Shown here one piece after another: positions 1-10,940 of a stretch of 64,000 nt of DNA. This DNA comes from Streptomyces sp. NBC_00223. Its GTDB lineage: Bacteria; Actinomycetota; Actinomycetes; Streptomycetales; Streptomycetaceae. The translations under genes and the position numbers were made by a program. Each line of letters opens with the position of its first letter. The first letter of the stretch is position 1. The stretch spans positions 806,001 through 870,000 of the forward strand of contig NZ_CP108109.1 of assembly GCF_036199905.1 (NCBI RefSeq). Reading direction: 5' to 3'. The notes under the pieces were generated by a model. It did not search any database. It was not told where the DNA came from and saw only the letters and a list, made by a program, of their open reading frames with translations.

Positions 1-3000
1 GCCGTACCAGCGGGTCCTGGACCCCGGGCAGGCGCGCGTCGAGATCCGCACCGAGCCGTACGACGCCCTCGCGCGGGCGGCCGGCCATGTCTTCGACCTC
101 GCGCACGAACCGCCGCTGCGGGTCTCGCTGTGCGCGACCGGGCCCGACGAGCACGTCCTGCTGCTCCTGCTGCACCACATCGCCACCGACGAGTGGTCCG
201 ACCGGCCGCTGCTGGCCGACCTGAGCGCCGCCTACGCGGCGCGCGCGGCGGGCCGCGCCCCCGACTGGGCGCCGCTGCCGGTGAGTTACGCCGACTACGC
301 CCTGTGGCAGCGGGAGCTGCTTGAGGAGACCGGCGAGGATCTGCTCGCCTACTGGACCCGGCAGTTGAGCGATCTGCCCGCGGAACTGGCGCTGCCCGCC
401 GACCGGCCCCGGCCCGCGGAGTCCGGGCACGCCGGCGGCACGGTCGGCTTCACCGTCCCGCCGGAGCTGGAGGGCAGGCTGCGCGAGCTGGCCCGCCGCG
501 AGGGCACCAGCCTGTTCATGGTCACGCAGGCCGCGGTGGCCGCGCTGCTGCACCGGCTCGGCGCGGGCGACGACATCCCGCTGGGCGTACCGGTGTCGGG
601 ACGCGGCGACGAGCAACTGGAGAACCTGGTCGGCTGCTTCGTCAACTCGCTGGTGCTGCGCACCGATCTGTCCGGGGACCCCGCGTTCACGGAGGTGCTG
701 CGCCGGGTGCGGGAGACCGACCTCGCCGCCTACGAGCACCAGGACCTGCCCTTCGAGCGGCTGGTCGAGGAGCTGAACCCCACGCGTTCGCTGGCCCGGC
801 ACCCGCTGTTCCAGGTGATGGTCGTGCACATCGCCGGACGCGGCGGCGCCCCGGACCTTGCCGGTCTTGAGGTGCGTCCTGAGCCGGTCGGCCAGGACAC
901 CGCGAAGTTCGACCTCGGCTTCGACTTCGTCGAGCAGGGTGTGGGCCGCGGGATCGAGGGCTGGATCGAGTACAGCGCCGACCTCTTCGAGCGGTCGACC
1001 GCCGAGGCGCTGGGCCGGCGCCTGGTCGGCCTGCTGGAGCAGGTCGCGGACACCCCCGAGCGGCCGGTCGGACAGCTGGACGTCCTCGGGCCCGACGAGC
1101 GCGAGGCGGTGCTCGACGGCTGGAACGCCACCTCCCACGAGGTGCCCGCGCCGACCCTGCCGGAGCTCTTCCGGGCCCAGGCCGAGCGGACACCGACGGC
1201 GACCGCGCTGGTCTTCGAGGACACCGAACTGACCTACGCCGAGCTGGACTCGCGCGTCGAGCGGCTGGCGCGCGCCCTGGCGGGGGCGGGCGTCGGCCCG
1301 GAGACCACGGTCGCCGTCGCCCTGCCGCGCTCGACGGCGCTGGTGGTGGCCTTGCTGGCGGTGCACCGGGCGGGCGGCGCCTATCTGCCGCTCGACACCG
1401 ACTACCCGGCCGAACGGCTGGCGTTCATGCTCGCCGACGCCCGGCCGGCCTGCGTGATCACCACCGAGGGCGTCACGCTCCCGGACTCCGGCGCCCCCCG
1501 CCTGCCGGTCGACGCCGGGGGAACACCCGCCGGGGACACCGACGCCGGTCGCGCACTGCCGGAGTCGTACGACCCGCGGCACCCGGCATACGTGATCTAC
1601 ACCTCGGGGTCGACCGGCCGGCCCAAGGGCGTGGTCGTGCCGCAGTCGGGCATCGTCAACCGGCTGCTGTGGATGCGGGACACCTACGGGATCGGCCCGG
1701 CAGAGCGCGTGCTCCAGAAGACCCCGTCGAGTTTCGACGTGTCGGTGTGGGAGTTCTTCCTGCCGCTGATCTCGGGCGCGACGCTGGTCGTGGCGCGGCC
1801 GGAGGGGCACAAGGACCCGGCGTACCTGGCCGGACTGATCGCCGGGCAGGGCGTCACCACCGCGCACTTCGTGCCGTCGATGCTCCGGGCGTTCCTGGCG
1901 GAGCCTTCCGCCGCCGGCGCCGCGGGCGTCCTGCGGCGGGTGGTGTGCAGCGGCGAGGCGCTGCCGGCGCCGCTGGCGGAGCGGTTCCACCAGGTGCTGG
2001 CCGGTGTGGAGTTGCACAATCTGTACGGGCCCACCGAGGCGTCCGTCGACGTCACCGCCCGGCAGGTCGCCCCCGGGGCGGCCGCCGTCCCGATCGGCCG
2101 CCCGGTGTGGAACACCAGGACCTATGTGCTGGACGGCTCCCTACGGCCGCAACCGCCGGGCGTGCCCGGGGAGTTGTATCTCGCGGGCGCGCAGCTGGCC
2201 CGCGGCTACCTCGGCCGGGCGGCCCTGACCGCCGAGCGGTTCACCGCCGATCCGTACGGCCCGGCGGGCGCGCGGATGTACCGCACGGGCGACCTGGCGC
2301 GCTGGACCCGGGACGGCGAACTGGAGTACCTGGGCCGGGTCGACGACCAGGTCAAGCTGCGCGGTTTCCGGGTCGAACCGGGCGAGATCGAAGCGGTACT
2401 GGCCCGGCACCCGGCCGTCGCCCACGCCGCCGTCCTCGTCCGTGACGAGCGGCTGGTGGCCTACGCGGTGCCGGCCGCCGGACAGCGGCCGCAGGCAGCG
2501 GAGTTGCGGGCCCACGTGGCGGCGGAACTGCCGGAGCACATGGTGCCGTCCGCGTTCCTGGTCCTCGACGGCCTGCCGCTCACCCCGAGCGGGAAGCTCG
2601 ACCGCCGGGCCCTGCCCGCGCCGGACTTCGCGGCCGAAGTGTCCGAGACGGCGCCGCGCACCCCGCGCGAGGAGCTGCTGTGCGGGCTGATCGCCGGGGT
2701 GCTGGGGCTCGAACGCGTCGGCCCCGACGACGACTTCTTCGCGCTGGGCGGCGAGAGCATCATCGCGATGCAGCTGGTCGGCCGGGTCCGGGCCGCCGGG
2801 CTGACGATCAGCCCCCGGGATGTCTTCCGGCACCGGACGGCCGCCGCCCTGGCCGCGGTCGCAGGTGACGCGGTGGCGCCCGCCGCCGACGACGGCGCCG
2901 GGCTGCTGCCCGCGCTCACCGACGACGAGCGGGCGGAACTCAGCGCCACAGCGGGCGCGGAAGTGCTGCCGCTGTCCCCGCTCCAGGCCGGGCTGCTCTT

Positions 3001-6000
3001 CCACGCCTCCTTCGACTCCGGCGACACCGGCCCGGACGTCTACACCGTCCAGGTGTCGTACGAGGTCGAGGGCGCCCTGGACCCGGCGCGGGTGCGGGCG
3101 GCGGGACAGGCCCTGCTGGACCGGCACGAGAGCCTGCGGTCGGGCTTCCGCTATCTGTCCTCCGGGCGGACCGTGGCCGTCGTCCCGAGGTCCGTGCCGC
3201 TGCCCTGGCGGCAGGTGGACCTGACCGGCCGCGCGGACACGGCGGCCGAGTGGGACCGGCTGCTGCTCCAGGAGCGGCGGCGCTTCGACCCCGCGCAGCC
3301 GCCCCTGCTGCGGCTGCTGCTGGTGCGACTGGGCGAGCGGCGCCACCGGCTCGTGCTGTCCCATCAGCATCTGCTGCTGGACGGCTGGTCGGTGCCGCGT
3401 CTGGTCGCCGAGCTGTGGGAGCTGTACGAGGGCAAGGTGCCGCCCGCGCCGGTCCCGTACCGCGAGTATCTGCGGTGGCTCGGCCGCCAGGACACGGCCG
3501 CCTCGGCCGCCGCGTGGGCGCAGGCGCTCGAAGGTCTGGACGAGCCGACCCGGCTGGTGCCGGCCGACCCCAACCGGGCGCCGGTCGTCCCGGCCACGCA
3601 CACCGTCGAGCTGGACGCCGAACTGACCGCCGGGCTCACCGCGTTCGCCCGAAGTCGCGGGCTGACCGTGAACACCCTGGTCCAGGGTGCCTGGGGGATT
3701 GTGCTGGCGCGGCTGACCGGACGCGAGGACGTGGTCTTCGGCGCGACCGTCGCCGGACGGCCGCCGGAGCTGGACGGGGTCGACGCGATGATCGGCCTGT
3801 TCATCAACACCGTGCCGGTACGGGTGCGGCCGCTCGACCGGGAACCGGTGGGCGCCTTCCTGGGCCGGTTGCAGGACGAGCAGTCCCGGCTGATGGACCA
3901 TCAGTATCTGGGCCTTTCCGACATCCAGCGCGGCGCGGGACTCGGCGAACTCTTCGACAGCCTCGTCGTCTTCGAGTCGTATCCCGTCGCGGACGACCCG
4001 GAGTCCGACGGGCCCCGCAGCACCGTCCTTGACCATGAGGACTCCACGCACTACCCGTTCGCGTGGGCCGTCGAGCCGGGCGAACGGCTGCGGCTGACGG
4101 CGGAGTTCCGGCCCGATCTGTTCACGCCGGAGCGGGCCGCACAGATCGCGGACGCGATGACCGCCCTGTTCGCGGCGATGGCCGCCGACCCGGAGCTGCC
4201 GGTGGGACGGCTCGACGTCCTCACGCCCGCCACCCGCCGTACGGTCCTGGACACGTGGAACGACAACGCCCTGCCCGCTCCGGCGACCACCGTGCCCGCG
4301 CTCTTCGCGGCGCAGGTCGCGGCCTCCCCCGACGCGGTCGCCGTCACCGACGGAACGGTCACCTGGACCTTCGCCGAACTCGACGCCCGGGCCGAGCGGT
4401 TGGCACGGGTGCTCGCCGCCCGGGGAGCGGGCCCCGAGCGGTACGTGGCGCTGTCGCTGCCGCGCACGGCCGAGCACATCACCGCGATCCTGGGGGTGCT
4501 CAAAGCGGGCGCGGCCTATCTGCCGCTCGACGCGGACCTGCCCGCCGAGCGGGTGCGCGACATGCTCGCCGACACCCGTCCGTGCCTGGTCCTGACCACG
4601 GCCGAACGAGCCGCCGCGCTGCCCGTACCGGATCCGGCCGTACCGGACCTGCCCGTGCTGCTGATCGACACCCTCGACGCTCTCGACGGCGAGCCGGAGC
4701 GGGAGCCGGTGGCACCGGCCCCCGGTCACCCGGCGTATGTCATTTACACCTCGGGCTCGACCGGCCGACCCAAGGGGGTCGTGGTCACCCACGGCAGCGT
4801 CGCCAACCTCTTTCACAGTCACCGCCACGATCTGCACGACCGCGCCAAGGAGTTGACCGGCCGGCGGCATCTGCGGGTGGGGCACGCCTGGTCGTTCTCC
4901 TTCGACGCGTCCTGGCAGCCGCAGCTGTGGCTGCTTGACGGGCACGCCCTGCACATCGTGGACGACGAGACCCGGCGCGACCCCGAACTGCTCGCCGCCC
5001 TGATCCGGGACAGGGAGCTGGACTTCATCGAGGTCACGCCGTCCTTCCTGGCGCAGATGGCCGCGGTCGGCCTGATCCGGGACGGTGTGTGCCCGCTGGC
5101 CGTGGTCGGAGTCGGCGGTGAGGCCGTGCCGGACTCGCTCTGGACCGAGTTGGGATCGCTGCGCACCACGGAGGCGTTCAATCTCTACGGGCCCACCGAG
5201 GCGACCGTCGACGCCCTCGTGGGCCGGGTCCGTGACAGCGACCGCCCGGTCGTCGGCCGCCCGGTGCACAACTCGCGGGCGTATGTCCTGGACGCGGCGC
5301 TGCGTCCGGTGCTGCCCGGTGTCACCGGGGAGCTGTATCTGTCGGGTGCGGGGCTGGCCCGCGGCTATCTCGGCCGCCCGGATCTGACGGCCGAGCGGTT
5401 CGTCGCCGATCCGTACGGGCCGGCGGGCGCGCGGATGTACCGCACGGGCGACCTGGCCCGGTGGACCCCGGACGGTCTGCTGGAGTACGCCGGCCGGTCC
5501 GACGACCAGGTCAAGATCCGCGGCTACCGCATCGAACTGGCCGAGGTGGAGGCCGCGTTGGACACACACCCGGCGGTCGGGCGGGCCGTGGTCGTCGTCC
5601 GCGAGGACCGGCCCCGGGTCAGGCAGCTGGTCGGCTATGTCGTCCCCGCCGAGGGCGCGGTCGCCGATCCGGCGGCGCTGCGGGCGCACGTGGCGGCCAC
5701 ATTGCCGGAGTACATGGTGCCGGCGGCCGTCGTGGTGCTGGACCGGCTGCCGCTGCTGAGCAACGGCAAGACGGACCGCAAGGCGCTGCCCGCGCCGGAC
5801 TTCACGGCGGCGACGGGCGGCCGCGGGCCGGCGAACGAGACCGAGCGCGCCCTGTGCGCGGTCTTCGCCGAGGTGCTGGGCCTGGCGGAGGAGTCCGTCG
5901 GCACCGACGACGACTTCTTCGCGCTCGGCGGCGACAGCATCGTCGCCATGCAGCTGGTGGTACGGGCCCGCGCGGCGGGCTGGCGGGTCACCCCGCGCCA

Positions 6001-7582
6001 GGTGTTCCAGCACCGCGACGTGGGCGCGCTGGCGGCGGTCGCCGTGCCGCTGGCCCCCCAGGACCGGGCCGTGACCCACGACGACGGCACCGGCCCGGTC
6101 CCGCTCACGCCGATCATGCACGCGCTGCGCGAGCGCGGCGGCCCGATCCGCGGCTACCACCAGGCGGCGCTGCTGCGCACCCCCGCGGGCCTGGACGAGG
6201 AGCAACTGCTCTCGGTGCTGCGGGCGGTGGCCGACCGGCACGACATGCTGCGGGCCCGGCTGGAGCGGACCCGTACCGGGCCCGGGGAGACCTGGGCGCT
6301 GCGTGTGCCTGCGCCCGGTACGGCCGATGTCGCGTCCTGGCTGAGCCGCGCCGATGCGGCCGGCGCCGACGACGCGGCGCTGCGCTCGGTGATCGCCGAG
6401 CGCGCGGCCGGCGCGCGGGACGGACTCGACCCGGACACCGGCGACATGGTGCGGGCGGTCTGGTTCGACGCGGGTCCGGAGCGTCCCGGGCGGCTGCTGC
6501 TGCTCGTCCACCACCTGGTGATCGACGGGGTCTCCTGGCGTGTCCTGCTGCCCGACCTCGCCGCCGCCTGGGAGGCCGTCTCGGCAGGGCGCGCCCCCGA
6601 CCTCCCCCCGGTCGACATCTCCTTCCGCCGCTGGTCGGAACTGCTGGCGGCGCGGGCGAAGGACCCGGCGCGCGAGGATGAACTCCCGCTGTGGACCTCG
6701 GTCCTGGCCGAGGGCGCCGCCCTGCCGCTGGACCGGCCGCTGGACCCGGCGCGGGACACCGTCGAGACCACCCGCTATCTGTCGCTGACGCTGCCCGCCG
6801 AGGTGACCGGGCCGCTGCTGGGCCGGGTGCCGGCCGCTTACGGCGCCACCGTCAACGACGTACTGCTGACGGGGTTCGCACTGGCGGTGGCCGACTGGCG
6901 CGGGCGGATCCTGGAATCGGGCGCGTCCGGCGGCTCGGGCGGGCCCGGTGGTTCGGGCGGGCCCGGCGGCTCGGGCGGGCCCGGTGGTTCGGGTAGCCCG
7001 GGCGGCTCGGGGAATGCCGTACTGGTGGACCTGGAGGGCCACGGCCGCGAGGAGGAGCTGTCCGGCGGGGCCGATCTGTCCCGTACGGTGGGCTGGTTCA
7101 CCAGCGTCGTCCCGGTCCGGCTGGACCCGGGCGCCGTCGACCTGGCCGACGCCTTCGCCGGCGGCCCGGCCCTGGACGAGGCCCTGGCCCGGGTCAAGGA
7201 AGCGCTGGCGGCCCCGCCCGTGGCGGGCACCGGCCACGGTCTGCTGCGGCACCTCAACCCGCTGACCGCGCCGGAGCTGGCACGGCTCGGCGAACCACAG
7301 ATCGAGTTCAACTACATGGGCCGCTTCGAGCACCCCGAGGCCGCCGACTGGTCGTACGCCGAGGAGAGCGACGCCGCCGACCTCGACGCCGACCCGGGCA
7401 TGCCGATGTCGCACGCCCTCACCCTCAACGCCCTGACCGAGGACCGCCCCGGCGGTCCGGAGCTGGGCGCCCACTGGGCCTATGCCGCCGGTCTCCTCAC
7501 CGAGGAGGCCGTACGGGACCTGGCACGGACCTGGTTCCTGGCCCTGGAAGCCCTCGTCAAGCGAAAGGAAGCTGGAGCATGA
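1..7582 (+). CDS. Nonribosomal peptide synthetase, 3' part (C-A-PCP-C-A-PCP-E), 5' end outside window
   Basis: The reading frame is open from base 2, so the start lies upstream. Domains in order by base position: C (HHxxxD motif near 173), A1 ([10 protein letters not shown] near 1603), PCP1 (GGESI near 2745), C2 (QHLLLDGWS near 3365; the first His is Gln but the catalytic second His is kept), A2 (near 4750), PCP2 (GGDSI near 5930) and an epimerization domain (HHLVIDG near 6510, FNYMGR near 7310). By alignment of the A4-A5 region, the A1 pocket reads DVWHVSLVDK, which is the serine type seen in EntF. The A2 pocket reads DAQEGGLVDK, which I cannot assign; the acidic Glu could suit a basic side chain (inference). 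There is no thioesterase, so another protein must release the product. The terminal E domain implies a D-residue. An 18-bp Gly-rich repeat interrupts E near 6919-7012. The stop overlaps the mbtH start. The neighbouring siderophore uptake genes and iron box suggest a siderophore synthetase. Confidence 0.93.
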   Translation, partial: PYQRVLDPGQARVEIRTEPYDALARAAGHVFDLAHEPPLRVSLCATGPDEHVLLLLLHHIATDEWSDRPLLADLSAAYAARAAGRAPDWAPLPVSYADYALWQRELLEETGEDLLAYWTRQLSDLPAELALPADRPRPAESGHAGGTVGFTVPPELEGRLRELARREGTSLFMVTQAAVAALLHRLGAGDDIPLGVPVSGRGDEQLENLVGCFVNSLVLRTDLSGDPAFTEVLRRVRETDLAAYEHQDLPFERLVEELNPTRSLARHPLFQVMVVHIAGRGGAPDLAGLEVRPEPVGQDTAKFDLGFDFVEQGVGRGIEGWIEYSADLFERSTAEALGRRLVGLLEQVADTPERPVGQLDVLGPDEREAVLDGWNATSHEVPAPTLPELFRAQAERTPTATALVFEDTELTYAELDSRVERLARALAGAGVGPETTVAVALPRSTALVVALLAVHRAGGAYLPLDTDYPAERLAFMLADARPACVITTEGVTLPDSGAPRLPVDAGGTPAGDTDAGRALPESYDPRHPAYVIYTSGSTGRPKGVVVPQSGIVNRLLWMRDTYGIGPAERVLQKTPSSFDVSVWEFFLPLISGATLVVARPEGHKDPAYLAGLIAGQGVTTAHFVPSMLRAFLAEPSAAGAAGVLRRVVCSGEALPAPLAERFHQVLAGVELHNLYGPTEASVDVTARQVAPGAAAVPIGRPVWNTRTYVLDGSLRPQPPGVPGELYLAGAQLARGYLGRAALTAERFTADPYGPAGARMYRTGDLARWTRDGELEYLGRVDDQVKLRGFRVEPGEIEAVLARHPAVAHAAVLVRDERLVAYAVPAAGQRPQAAELRAHVAAELPEHMVPSAFLVLDGLPLTPSGKLDRRALPAPDFAAEVSETAPRTPREELLCGLIAGVLGLERVGPDDDFFALGGESIIAMQLVGRVRAAGLTISPRDVFRHRTAAALAAVAGDAVAPAADDGAGLLPALTDDERAELSATAGAEVLPLSPLQAGLLFHASFDSGDTGPDVYTVQVSYEVEGALDPARVRAAGQALLDRHESLRSGFRYLSSGRTVAVVPRSVPLPWRQVDLTGRADTAAEWDRLLLQERRRFDPAQPPLLRLLLVRLGERRHRLVLSHQHLLLDGWSVPRLVAELWELYEGKVPPAPVPYREYLRWLGRQDTAASAAAWAQALEGLDEPTRLVPADPNRAPVVPATHTVELDAELTAGLTAFARSRGLTVNTLVQGAWGIVLARLTGREDVVFGATVAGRPPELDGVDAMIGLFINTVPVRVRPLDREPVGAFLGRLQDEQSRLMDHQYLGLSDIQRGAGLGELFDSLVVFESYPVADDPESDGPRSTVLDHEDSTHYPFAWAVEPGERLRLTAEFRPDLFTPERAAQIADAMTALFAAMAADPELPVGRLDVLTPATRRTVLDTWNDNALPAPATTVPALFAAQVAASPDAVAVTDGTVTWTFAELDARAERLARVLAARGAGPERYVALSLPRTAEHITAILGVLKAGAAYLPLDADLPAERVRDMLADTRPCLVLTTAERAAALPVPDPAVPDLPVLLIDTLDALDGEPEREPVAPAPGHPAYVIYTSGSTGRPKGVVVTHGSVANLFHSHRHDLHDRAKELTGRRHLRVGHAWSFSFDASWQPQLWLLDGHALHIVDDETRRDPELLAALIRDRELDFIEVTPSFLAQMAAVGLIRDGVCPLAVVGVGGEAVPDSLWTELGSLRTTEAFNLYGPTEATVDALVGRVRDSDRPVVGRPVHNSRAYVLDAALRPVLPGVTGELYLSGAGLARGYLGRPDLTAERFVADPYGPAGARMYRTGDLARWTPDGLLEYAGRSDDQVKIRGYRIELAEVEAALDTHPAVGRAVVVVREDRPRVRQLVGYVVPAEGAVADPAALRAHVAATLPEYMVPAAVVVLDRLPLLSNGKTDRKALPAPDFTAATGGRGPANETERALCAVFAEVLGLAEESVGTDDDFFALGGDSIVAMQLVVRARAAGWRVTPRQVFQHRDVGALAAVAVPLAPQDRAVTHDDGTGPVPLTPIMHALRERGGPIRGYHQAALLRTPAGLDEEQLLSVLRAVADRHDMLRARLERTRTGPGETWALRVPAPGTADVASWLSRADAAGADDAALRSVIAERAAGARDGLDPDTGDMVRAVWFDAGPERPGRLLLLVHHLVIDGVSWRVLLPDLAAAWEAVSAGRAPDLPPVDISFRRWSELLAARAKDPAREDELPLWTSVLAEGAALPLDRPLDPARDTVETTRYLSLTLPAEVTGPLLGRVPAAYGATVNDVLLTGFALAVADWRGRILESGASGGSGGPGGSGGPGGSGGPGGSGSPGGSGNAVLVDLEGHGREEELSGGADLSRTVGWFTSVVPVRLDPGAVDLADAFAGGPALDEALARVKEALAAPPVAGTGHGLLRHLNPLTAPELARLGEPQIEFNYMGRFEHPEAADWSYAEESDAADLDADPGMPMSHALTLNALTEDRPGGPELGAHWAYAAGLLTEEAVRDLARTWFLALEALVKRKEAGA
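6919..7012 (+). repeat. Gly/Ser/Pro-coding 18-bp tandem repeat inside the E domain
   Basis: About five in-frame copies of an 18-bp unit encode repeated SGGPGG. They sit between the helix ending DWRGRILES and the conserved [11 protein letters not shown] motif of the epimerization domain. The frame is preserved, so this is probably a flexible surface loop that expanded by slippage. Confidence 0.85.
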
Positions 7583-7779
7583 GCAACCCCTTCGAGAACC
7601 CGGAGGGCGTCTACCTCGTCCTCGTCAACGACGAGGGCCAGCACAGCCTGTGGCCGGACTTCGTCGACACCCCGGCGGGCTGGACGGCCGTCCACGGCCC
7701 GGCCGGCCGCCAGGAGTGCCTGGAGTACGTCGAGACGCACTGGACGGACATGCGCCCCAAGAGCCTCATCGAGGGGTAG
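7579..7779 (+). CDS. MbtH-like protein
   Basis: This 66-residue protein has the MbtH signature: [18 protein letters not shown], then QHSLWP, a central GW, and a [10 protein letters not shown]-terminus. MbtH proteins bind and activate adenylation domains. The ATG overlaps the NRPS stop codon (ATGA), so translation is coupled, and A1/A2 of the preceding synthetase are the likely partners. A strong inverted repeat follows, ending the transcript. Confidence 0.96.
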   Translation: MSNPFENPEGVYLVLVNDEGQHSLWPDFVDTPAGWTAVHGPAGRQECLEYVETHWTDMRPKSLIEG

Positions 7780-7816
7780 TCCGGGGCGCGCGGACAGAGA
7801 ACACGCGGACAAAGAA

Positions 7817-7848
7817 AAGGGGGGCAGGCCCGCGGGCCTGCCCCCCTT
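7817..7848. terminator. Bidirectional intrinsic terminator between convergent genes
   Basis: A perfect 15-bp stem (7817-7831 with 7834-7848) is almost loopless at its GC centre, with A's on the left and T's on the right. It lies between the convergent mbtH-like gene and the siderophore-binding lipoprotein gene, so it can serve both strands. Confidence 0.8.
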
Positions 7849-7867
7849 CGCGTGCGCGGGGAGTCGG

Positions 7868-8956
7868 TCAGGAGGCGGGCTGCTCGACCTTCGTCGCGGG
7901 GTCGCCGTCCACGGCGGCCGCGAGCTGCGGCACGAGGCGGTCCAGGACGTAGGGGATGCTCAGCACGGTCGACAGGGAGACCGCGTTGCCGTAGTCGCCG
8001 CTCTCCTTGATGAAGACCTCACGGCCCTGCTTGACCACGTTCAGGTCGCCGTAGAGCTTGTTCGCGTGGAGTTCGTCGACGGCCTTGGTGGTGTCGGGGA
8101 GGATCCACACGGCGACGCCCTGGTCGAGCAGGTCGGTGCGTTCCTTGCTGATGTTGGCGCCGAACTGGTCGCCGATCACCTTGTCCAGGTCGGCCGGCAG
8201 CTTGAGCCCGAGGTCGGACAGCAGCCGGGAGCGCGGGTCCTGGCTGCCGAAGACGAAGGTGCCCTCGTACGGGGTGGCCATGATCGCGGAGGCCCCGGCG
8301 AAGGCGGGGTTGGCCTTCTTCGCGGCGTCGAACTTGGCCTCGACGCCGTCGACCAGCTTCCTGGCCTCGTCGGCCTTGCCGAGCGCCTTGCCGATGGTCT
8401 CGGTCTGCTGCTGCCAGGGGACGCCGTAGTCGTTGAACTCCTTCGGCTGCGCCACGACCGGCGCGAACTTCGACAGGGTCGCGTACTGCGTCTTGGTGAG
8501 CCCGGAGTAGACGGCGAGGATCAGGTCCGGCCTGAGGGCCGCTATCTTCTCGACCTGCGGCCCGGTGCCGGTGTCCTTCAGTACGGTCGGCACGGCCGCG
8601 CCGCCCAGCTTGTCCTGCGCCCAGGGGCCGATGGCTCCCTTGTAGCCGCCCAGCCATTCGGTCGTCCCGACCGGGACCTTGCCGAGGGCGAGCACGGCGT
8701 CCTGGTCGGTGAGACCGACCGTGACGATGCGCTGGGGCTCGGACTTGACGGTCGTACTGCCGAACTTGTGCGAGATGGTGACCGGGAAGGCACCGCTCGC
8801 CGTGGTCTTCCCGGGGCTGGGCGAGCCGCCGCCGGCCCCGGAATCACCGGAGTCACCGGAGTCACCGGATGACCCGCAGGCGGCCGCGGTGCCGACGAGG
8901 AACAGAACGGAGACGAGCAGCCCGGCAAACCGGCGGGCTGTGGTGGCGCGGGACAT
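7868..8956 (-). CDS. Iron-siderophore ABC transporter substrate-binding lipoprotein
   Basis: This is a 362-residue FhuD/FecB-type periplasmic-binding-protein homologue. An N-terminal signal peptide ends in a lipobox (GTAAAC, Cys about residue 27). A Ser/Gly/Asp-rich linker follows, then the two-lobed fold: PQRIVTVGLTDQDAVLALG near residue 78, and LRPDLILA typical of the family. It should sit on the outer face of the membrane and deliver ferric-siderophore to a permease. It is the last gene of a minus-strand run behind two ABC transporters. No classical FecCD-type permease is present in the window, so the adjacent ABC pair or a distant importer is its partner (inference). Confidence 0.9.
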   Translation of the reverse strand: MSRATTARRFAGLLVSVLFLVGTAAACGSSGDSGDSGDSGAGGGSPSPGKTTASGAFPVTISHKFGSTTVKSEPQRIVTVGLTDQDAVLALGKVPVGTTEWLGGYKGAIGPWAQDKLGGAAVPTVLKDTGTGPQVEKIAALRPDLILAVYSGLTKTQYATLSKFAPVVAQPKEFNDYGVPWQQQTETIGKALGKADEARKLVDGVEAKFDAAKKANPAFAGASAIMATPYEGTFVFGSQDPRSRLLSDLGLKLPADLDKVIGDQFGANISKERTDLLDQGVAVWILPDTTKAVDELHANKLYGDLNVVKQGREVFIKESGDYGNAVSLSTVLSIPYVLDRLVPQLAAAVDGDPATKVEQPAS

Positions 8957-8978
8957 CGCGTGATCCTTCTCTTCGGTA

Positions 8979-9043
8979 CGGTGCTCGGTTCTCAGTGCTC
9001 GGTGCTCGGTGCTCGGTGTTCAGGTCTCGGTGTTCGGTGCTGG
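8979..9043. repeat. Short direct repeats (GTGCTCGGT and variants)
   Basis: Six or seven imperfect copies of GTGCTCGGT/GTGTTCGGT lie between the lipoprotein gene and the upstream ABC transporter gene. The tract is non-coding in the operon. It may affect mRNA folding or simply be a slippage tract. Confidence 0.6.
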
Positions 9044-9064
9044 GCGGGGACGTAGGGGGCCCGG

Positions 9065-10858
9065 CTAGGGCTGTGCGGTGCTGCGGTTCTCCGACCAGGC
9101 CCGCCACAGGGCGGCGTACGGCCCCCCGGCGGCGCGCAGTTCGTCGTGGGTGCCGCTCTCGACGATCCGGCCGGCCTCCATCACCACCACCCGGTCGGCG
9201 GCGGCGGCCTGGCTGAGCCGGTGCGCGACGACCAGCGCCGTACGGCCCTCCAAGGCGCGCGCGGCCGCCTCCTCCAGCAGTTGGGCACCGGAGCTGCCGG
9301 CCTCCGCGGTGGCCTCGTCGAGGACGGCGACCGGCGGATCGGCCAACACCAGTCGGGCCAGGGCGAGTTGCTGCGCCCGGTCGGCGGTCAGCCGGTGGCC
9401 GCCCTCGCCGACGACCGTGTCCAGGCCCTCGGGCAACGCCTCGGCCCAGCCGAGGGCGCCGACCCGTTCCAGGGCCTCGCGCAGTTCCTCCTCGTCCGCG
9501 TCCGGCCGGGCCAGGCGCAGGTCGTCGGCGAGGGTCCCGGCGAAGACATGCACCTCCTGGGTGATGAGCGCGACCGTACGGCCGTCCTCGTCGGGCTCGG
9601 TGCCGCCGATGTCGATCCGGCCCTCCAGCGGGCGGTGGATGCCGACGATGAGCTTGGCGAGGGTGGTCTTGCCCGCGCCGCTGGCGCCGACGAGGGCGAC
9701 CCGCTCCTTCGGGCTGAGCACCAGGTCGACCTCCCGCAGCACGGCGCTGCCCGGGACGTACGCGTGGCCGACGCCGGTCACGGTGACGGCCGGAGCGGCG
9801 GCGGGCGCCTCCGGCCGATGCGCCGTACGGTGTCCCGGGCCGTCGGCGACCCCGATCAGGCGGGCGAGGCCGGCGGTGGCCGACTGCACGTCGTCGAGCA
9901 GCACGAGCGCGGTGTTCACCGGGCCGAACAGGCTGTGGAAGTACAGCGCCGCGGCGGTCGCGGTGCCGATCGACGCGGACCCGTTCCGCACCAGGAGGAA
10001 ACCGGTGACCAGAACGGCCGCGAGACCGGTGTACTCGGCCACGTGCAGCCGGCTGTAGAAGCGCAGCACGAGCCGCACCCCGCGCAGCGTCAGGCCGACG
10101 GCGGAGCGCGAGCGTTCCGTGACCCGTTCGGTGTGCTCGGCCTCCAGCCGGTAGGCCCGTACGGTGCCCGATCCGCCGATCGTGTCGAGCAGTTGCTGCT
10201 GCTGGGCGCCGGTGGCGATGCGCTCCTTGGCGTACAGCGGCGTGGCGTTGCGTACGTACCAGCGGGCGGTGTGCGCCTGGACCGGCACGGCGAGCAGCGC
10301 GGCGATCAGGAAGCGCCAGTCGAGGAGGGCGAGGGCGCCGAGGGTGAGCACGATGGACAGCGCGGAGCGGGCCAGCTCCGGCAGCGCCGTGCGCACCGCC
10401 TCGGCCACGCGGGACACGTCGCGGGTGACGCGTGCGGTCAGATCGCCAGAACCGGCCCGCTCCAGCATGTCCAGCGGAAGCGACAGCGCCCGCTCGACGA
10501 ACCGCTCGCGCAGCTCGGCCAGTACGGTCTCGCCGAGCCGTGACACCAGGGACATCCCGAGCGCGGTCGTGACGCCCTGGGCGACGGCGACCAGGACCAG
10601 CAGGACGACGGGCAGGGTCAGGGTGTCGGCCGGCCGGTGGTCCGTGACGAGGTCGATGATGTGGCCGAGCAGCGGCTGCGTGATCAGGCCCACGGCCGTG
10701 GCCACCACCATGATCCCGAAGCCGGCGCAGGCCAGGGCGCGGTGGGGGCGTACGAGGTCGCGCACGGCGGCCCGGGTGCGGGCCGGGGTGGCGGTGGGCA
10801 GGAGCTCCCGGGGCGCCGCGGGCTTTTCTGGAGTCCCGGTGTCGGGCCCGGTGGTCAT
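9065..10858 (-). CDS. ABC transporter, fused permease and ATPase (half-transporter B)
   Basis: This 597-residue protein has an N-terminal transmembrane domain of the type IV/exporter fold and a C-terminal nucleotide-binding domain. Walker A is intact (GASGAGKTT), Walker B with catalytic Glu is intact (VAVLDEATAE), and the H-loop is present (VAHRLSQ). The signature motif, normally LSGGQ, is LTADR. The upstream partner has the reverse pattern, so the two should form a heterodimer with one working ATP site. Location next to a siderophore-binding lipoprotein and downstream of an iron box points to siderophore export or IrtAB-like import; direction cannot be told from sequence. The ATG start is 82 bp after the partner's stop. 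Confidence 0.9.
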   Translation of the reverse strand: MTTGPDTGTPEKPAAPRELLPTATPARTRAAVRDLVRPHRALACAGFGIMVVATAVGLITQPLLGHIIDLVTDHRPADTLTLPVVLLVLVAVAQGVTTALGMSLVSRLGETVLAELRERFVERALSLPLDMLERAGSGDLTARVTRDVSRVAEAVRTALPELARSALSIVLTLGALALLDWRFLIAALLAVPVQAHTARWYVRNATPLYAKERIATGAQQQQLLDTIGGSGTVRAYRLEAEHTERVTERSRSAVGLTLRGVRLVLRFYSRLHVAEYTGLAAVLVTGFLLVRNGSASIGTATAAALYFHSLFGPVNTALVLLDDVQSATAGLARLIGVADGPGHRTAHRPEAPAAAPAVTVTGVGHAYVPGSAVLREVDLVLSPKERVALVGASGAGKTTLAKLIVGIHRPLEGRIDIGGTEPDEDGRTVALITQEVHVFAGTLADDLRLARPDADEEELREALERVGALGWAEALPEGLDTVVGEGGHRLTADRAQQLALARLVLADPPVAVLDEATAEAGSSGAQLLEEAAARALEGRTALVVAHRLSQAAAADRVVVMEAGRIVESGTHDELRAAGGPYAALWRAWSENRSTAQP

Positions 10859-10940
10859 GGGTTCGCCCTTTCCGCGCGTCGTGGTCCCGGGCCCGGCCGG
10901 CCGCCGTACGAGGTTCCGTGTGCTGGGTGGTGGGGGCCGG

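Noticed and set aside
2141..7474. Very long open frame on the minus strand antisense to the left NRPS
   Set aside because: Composition is Arg/Gly/Gln-rich with no recognisable domain; it is the usual high-GC shadow of the genuine C-A-PCP-C-A-PCP-E frame on the plus strand.
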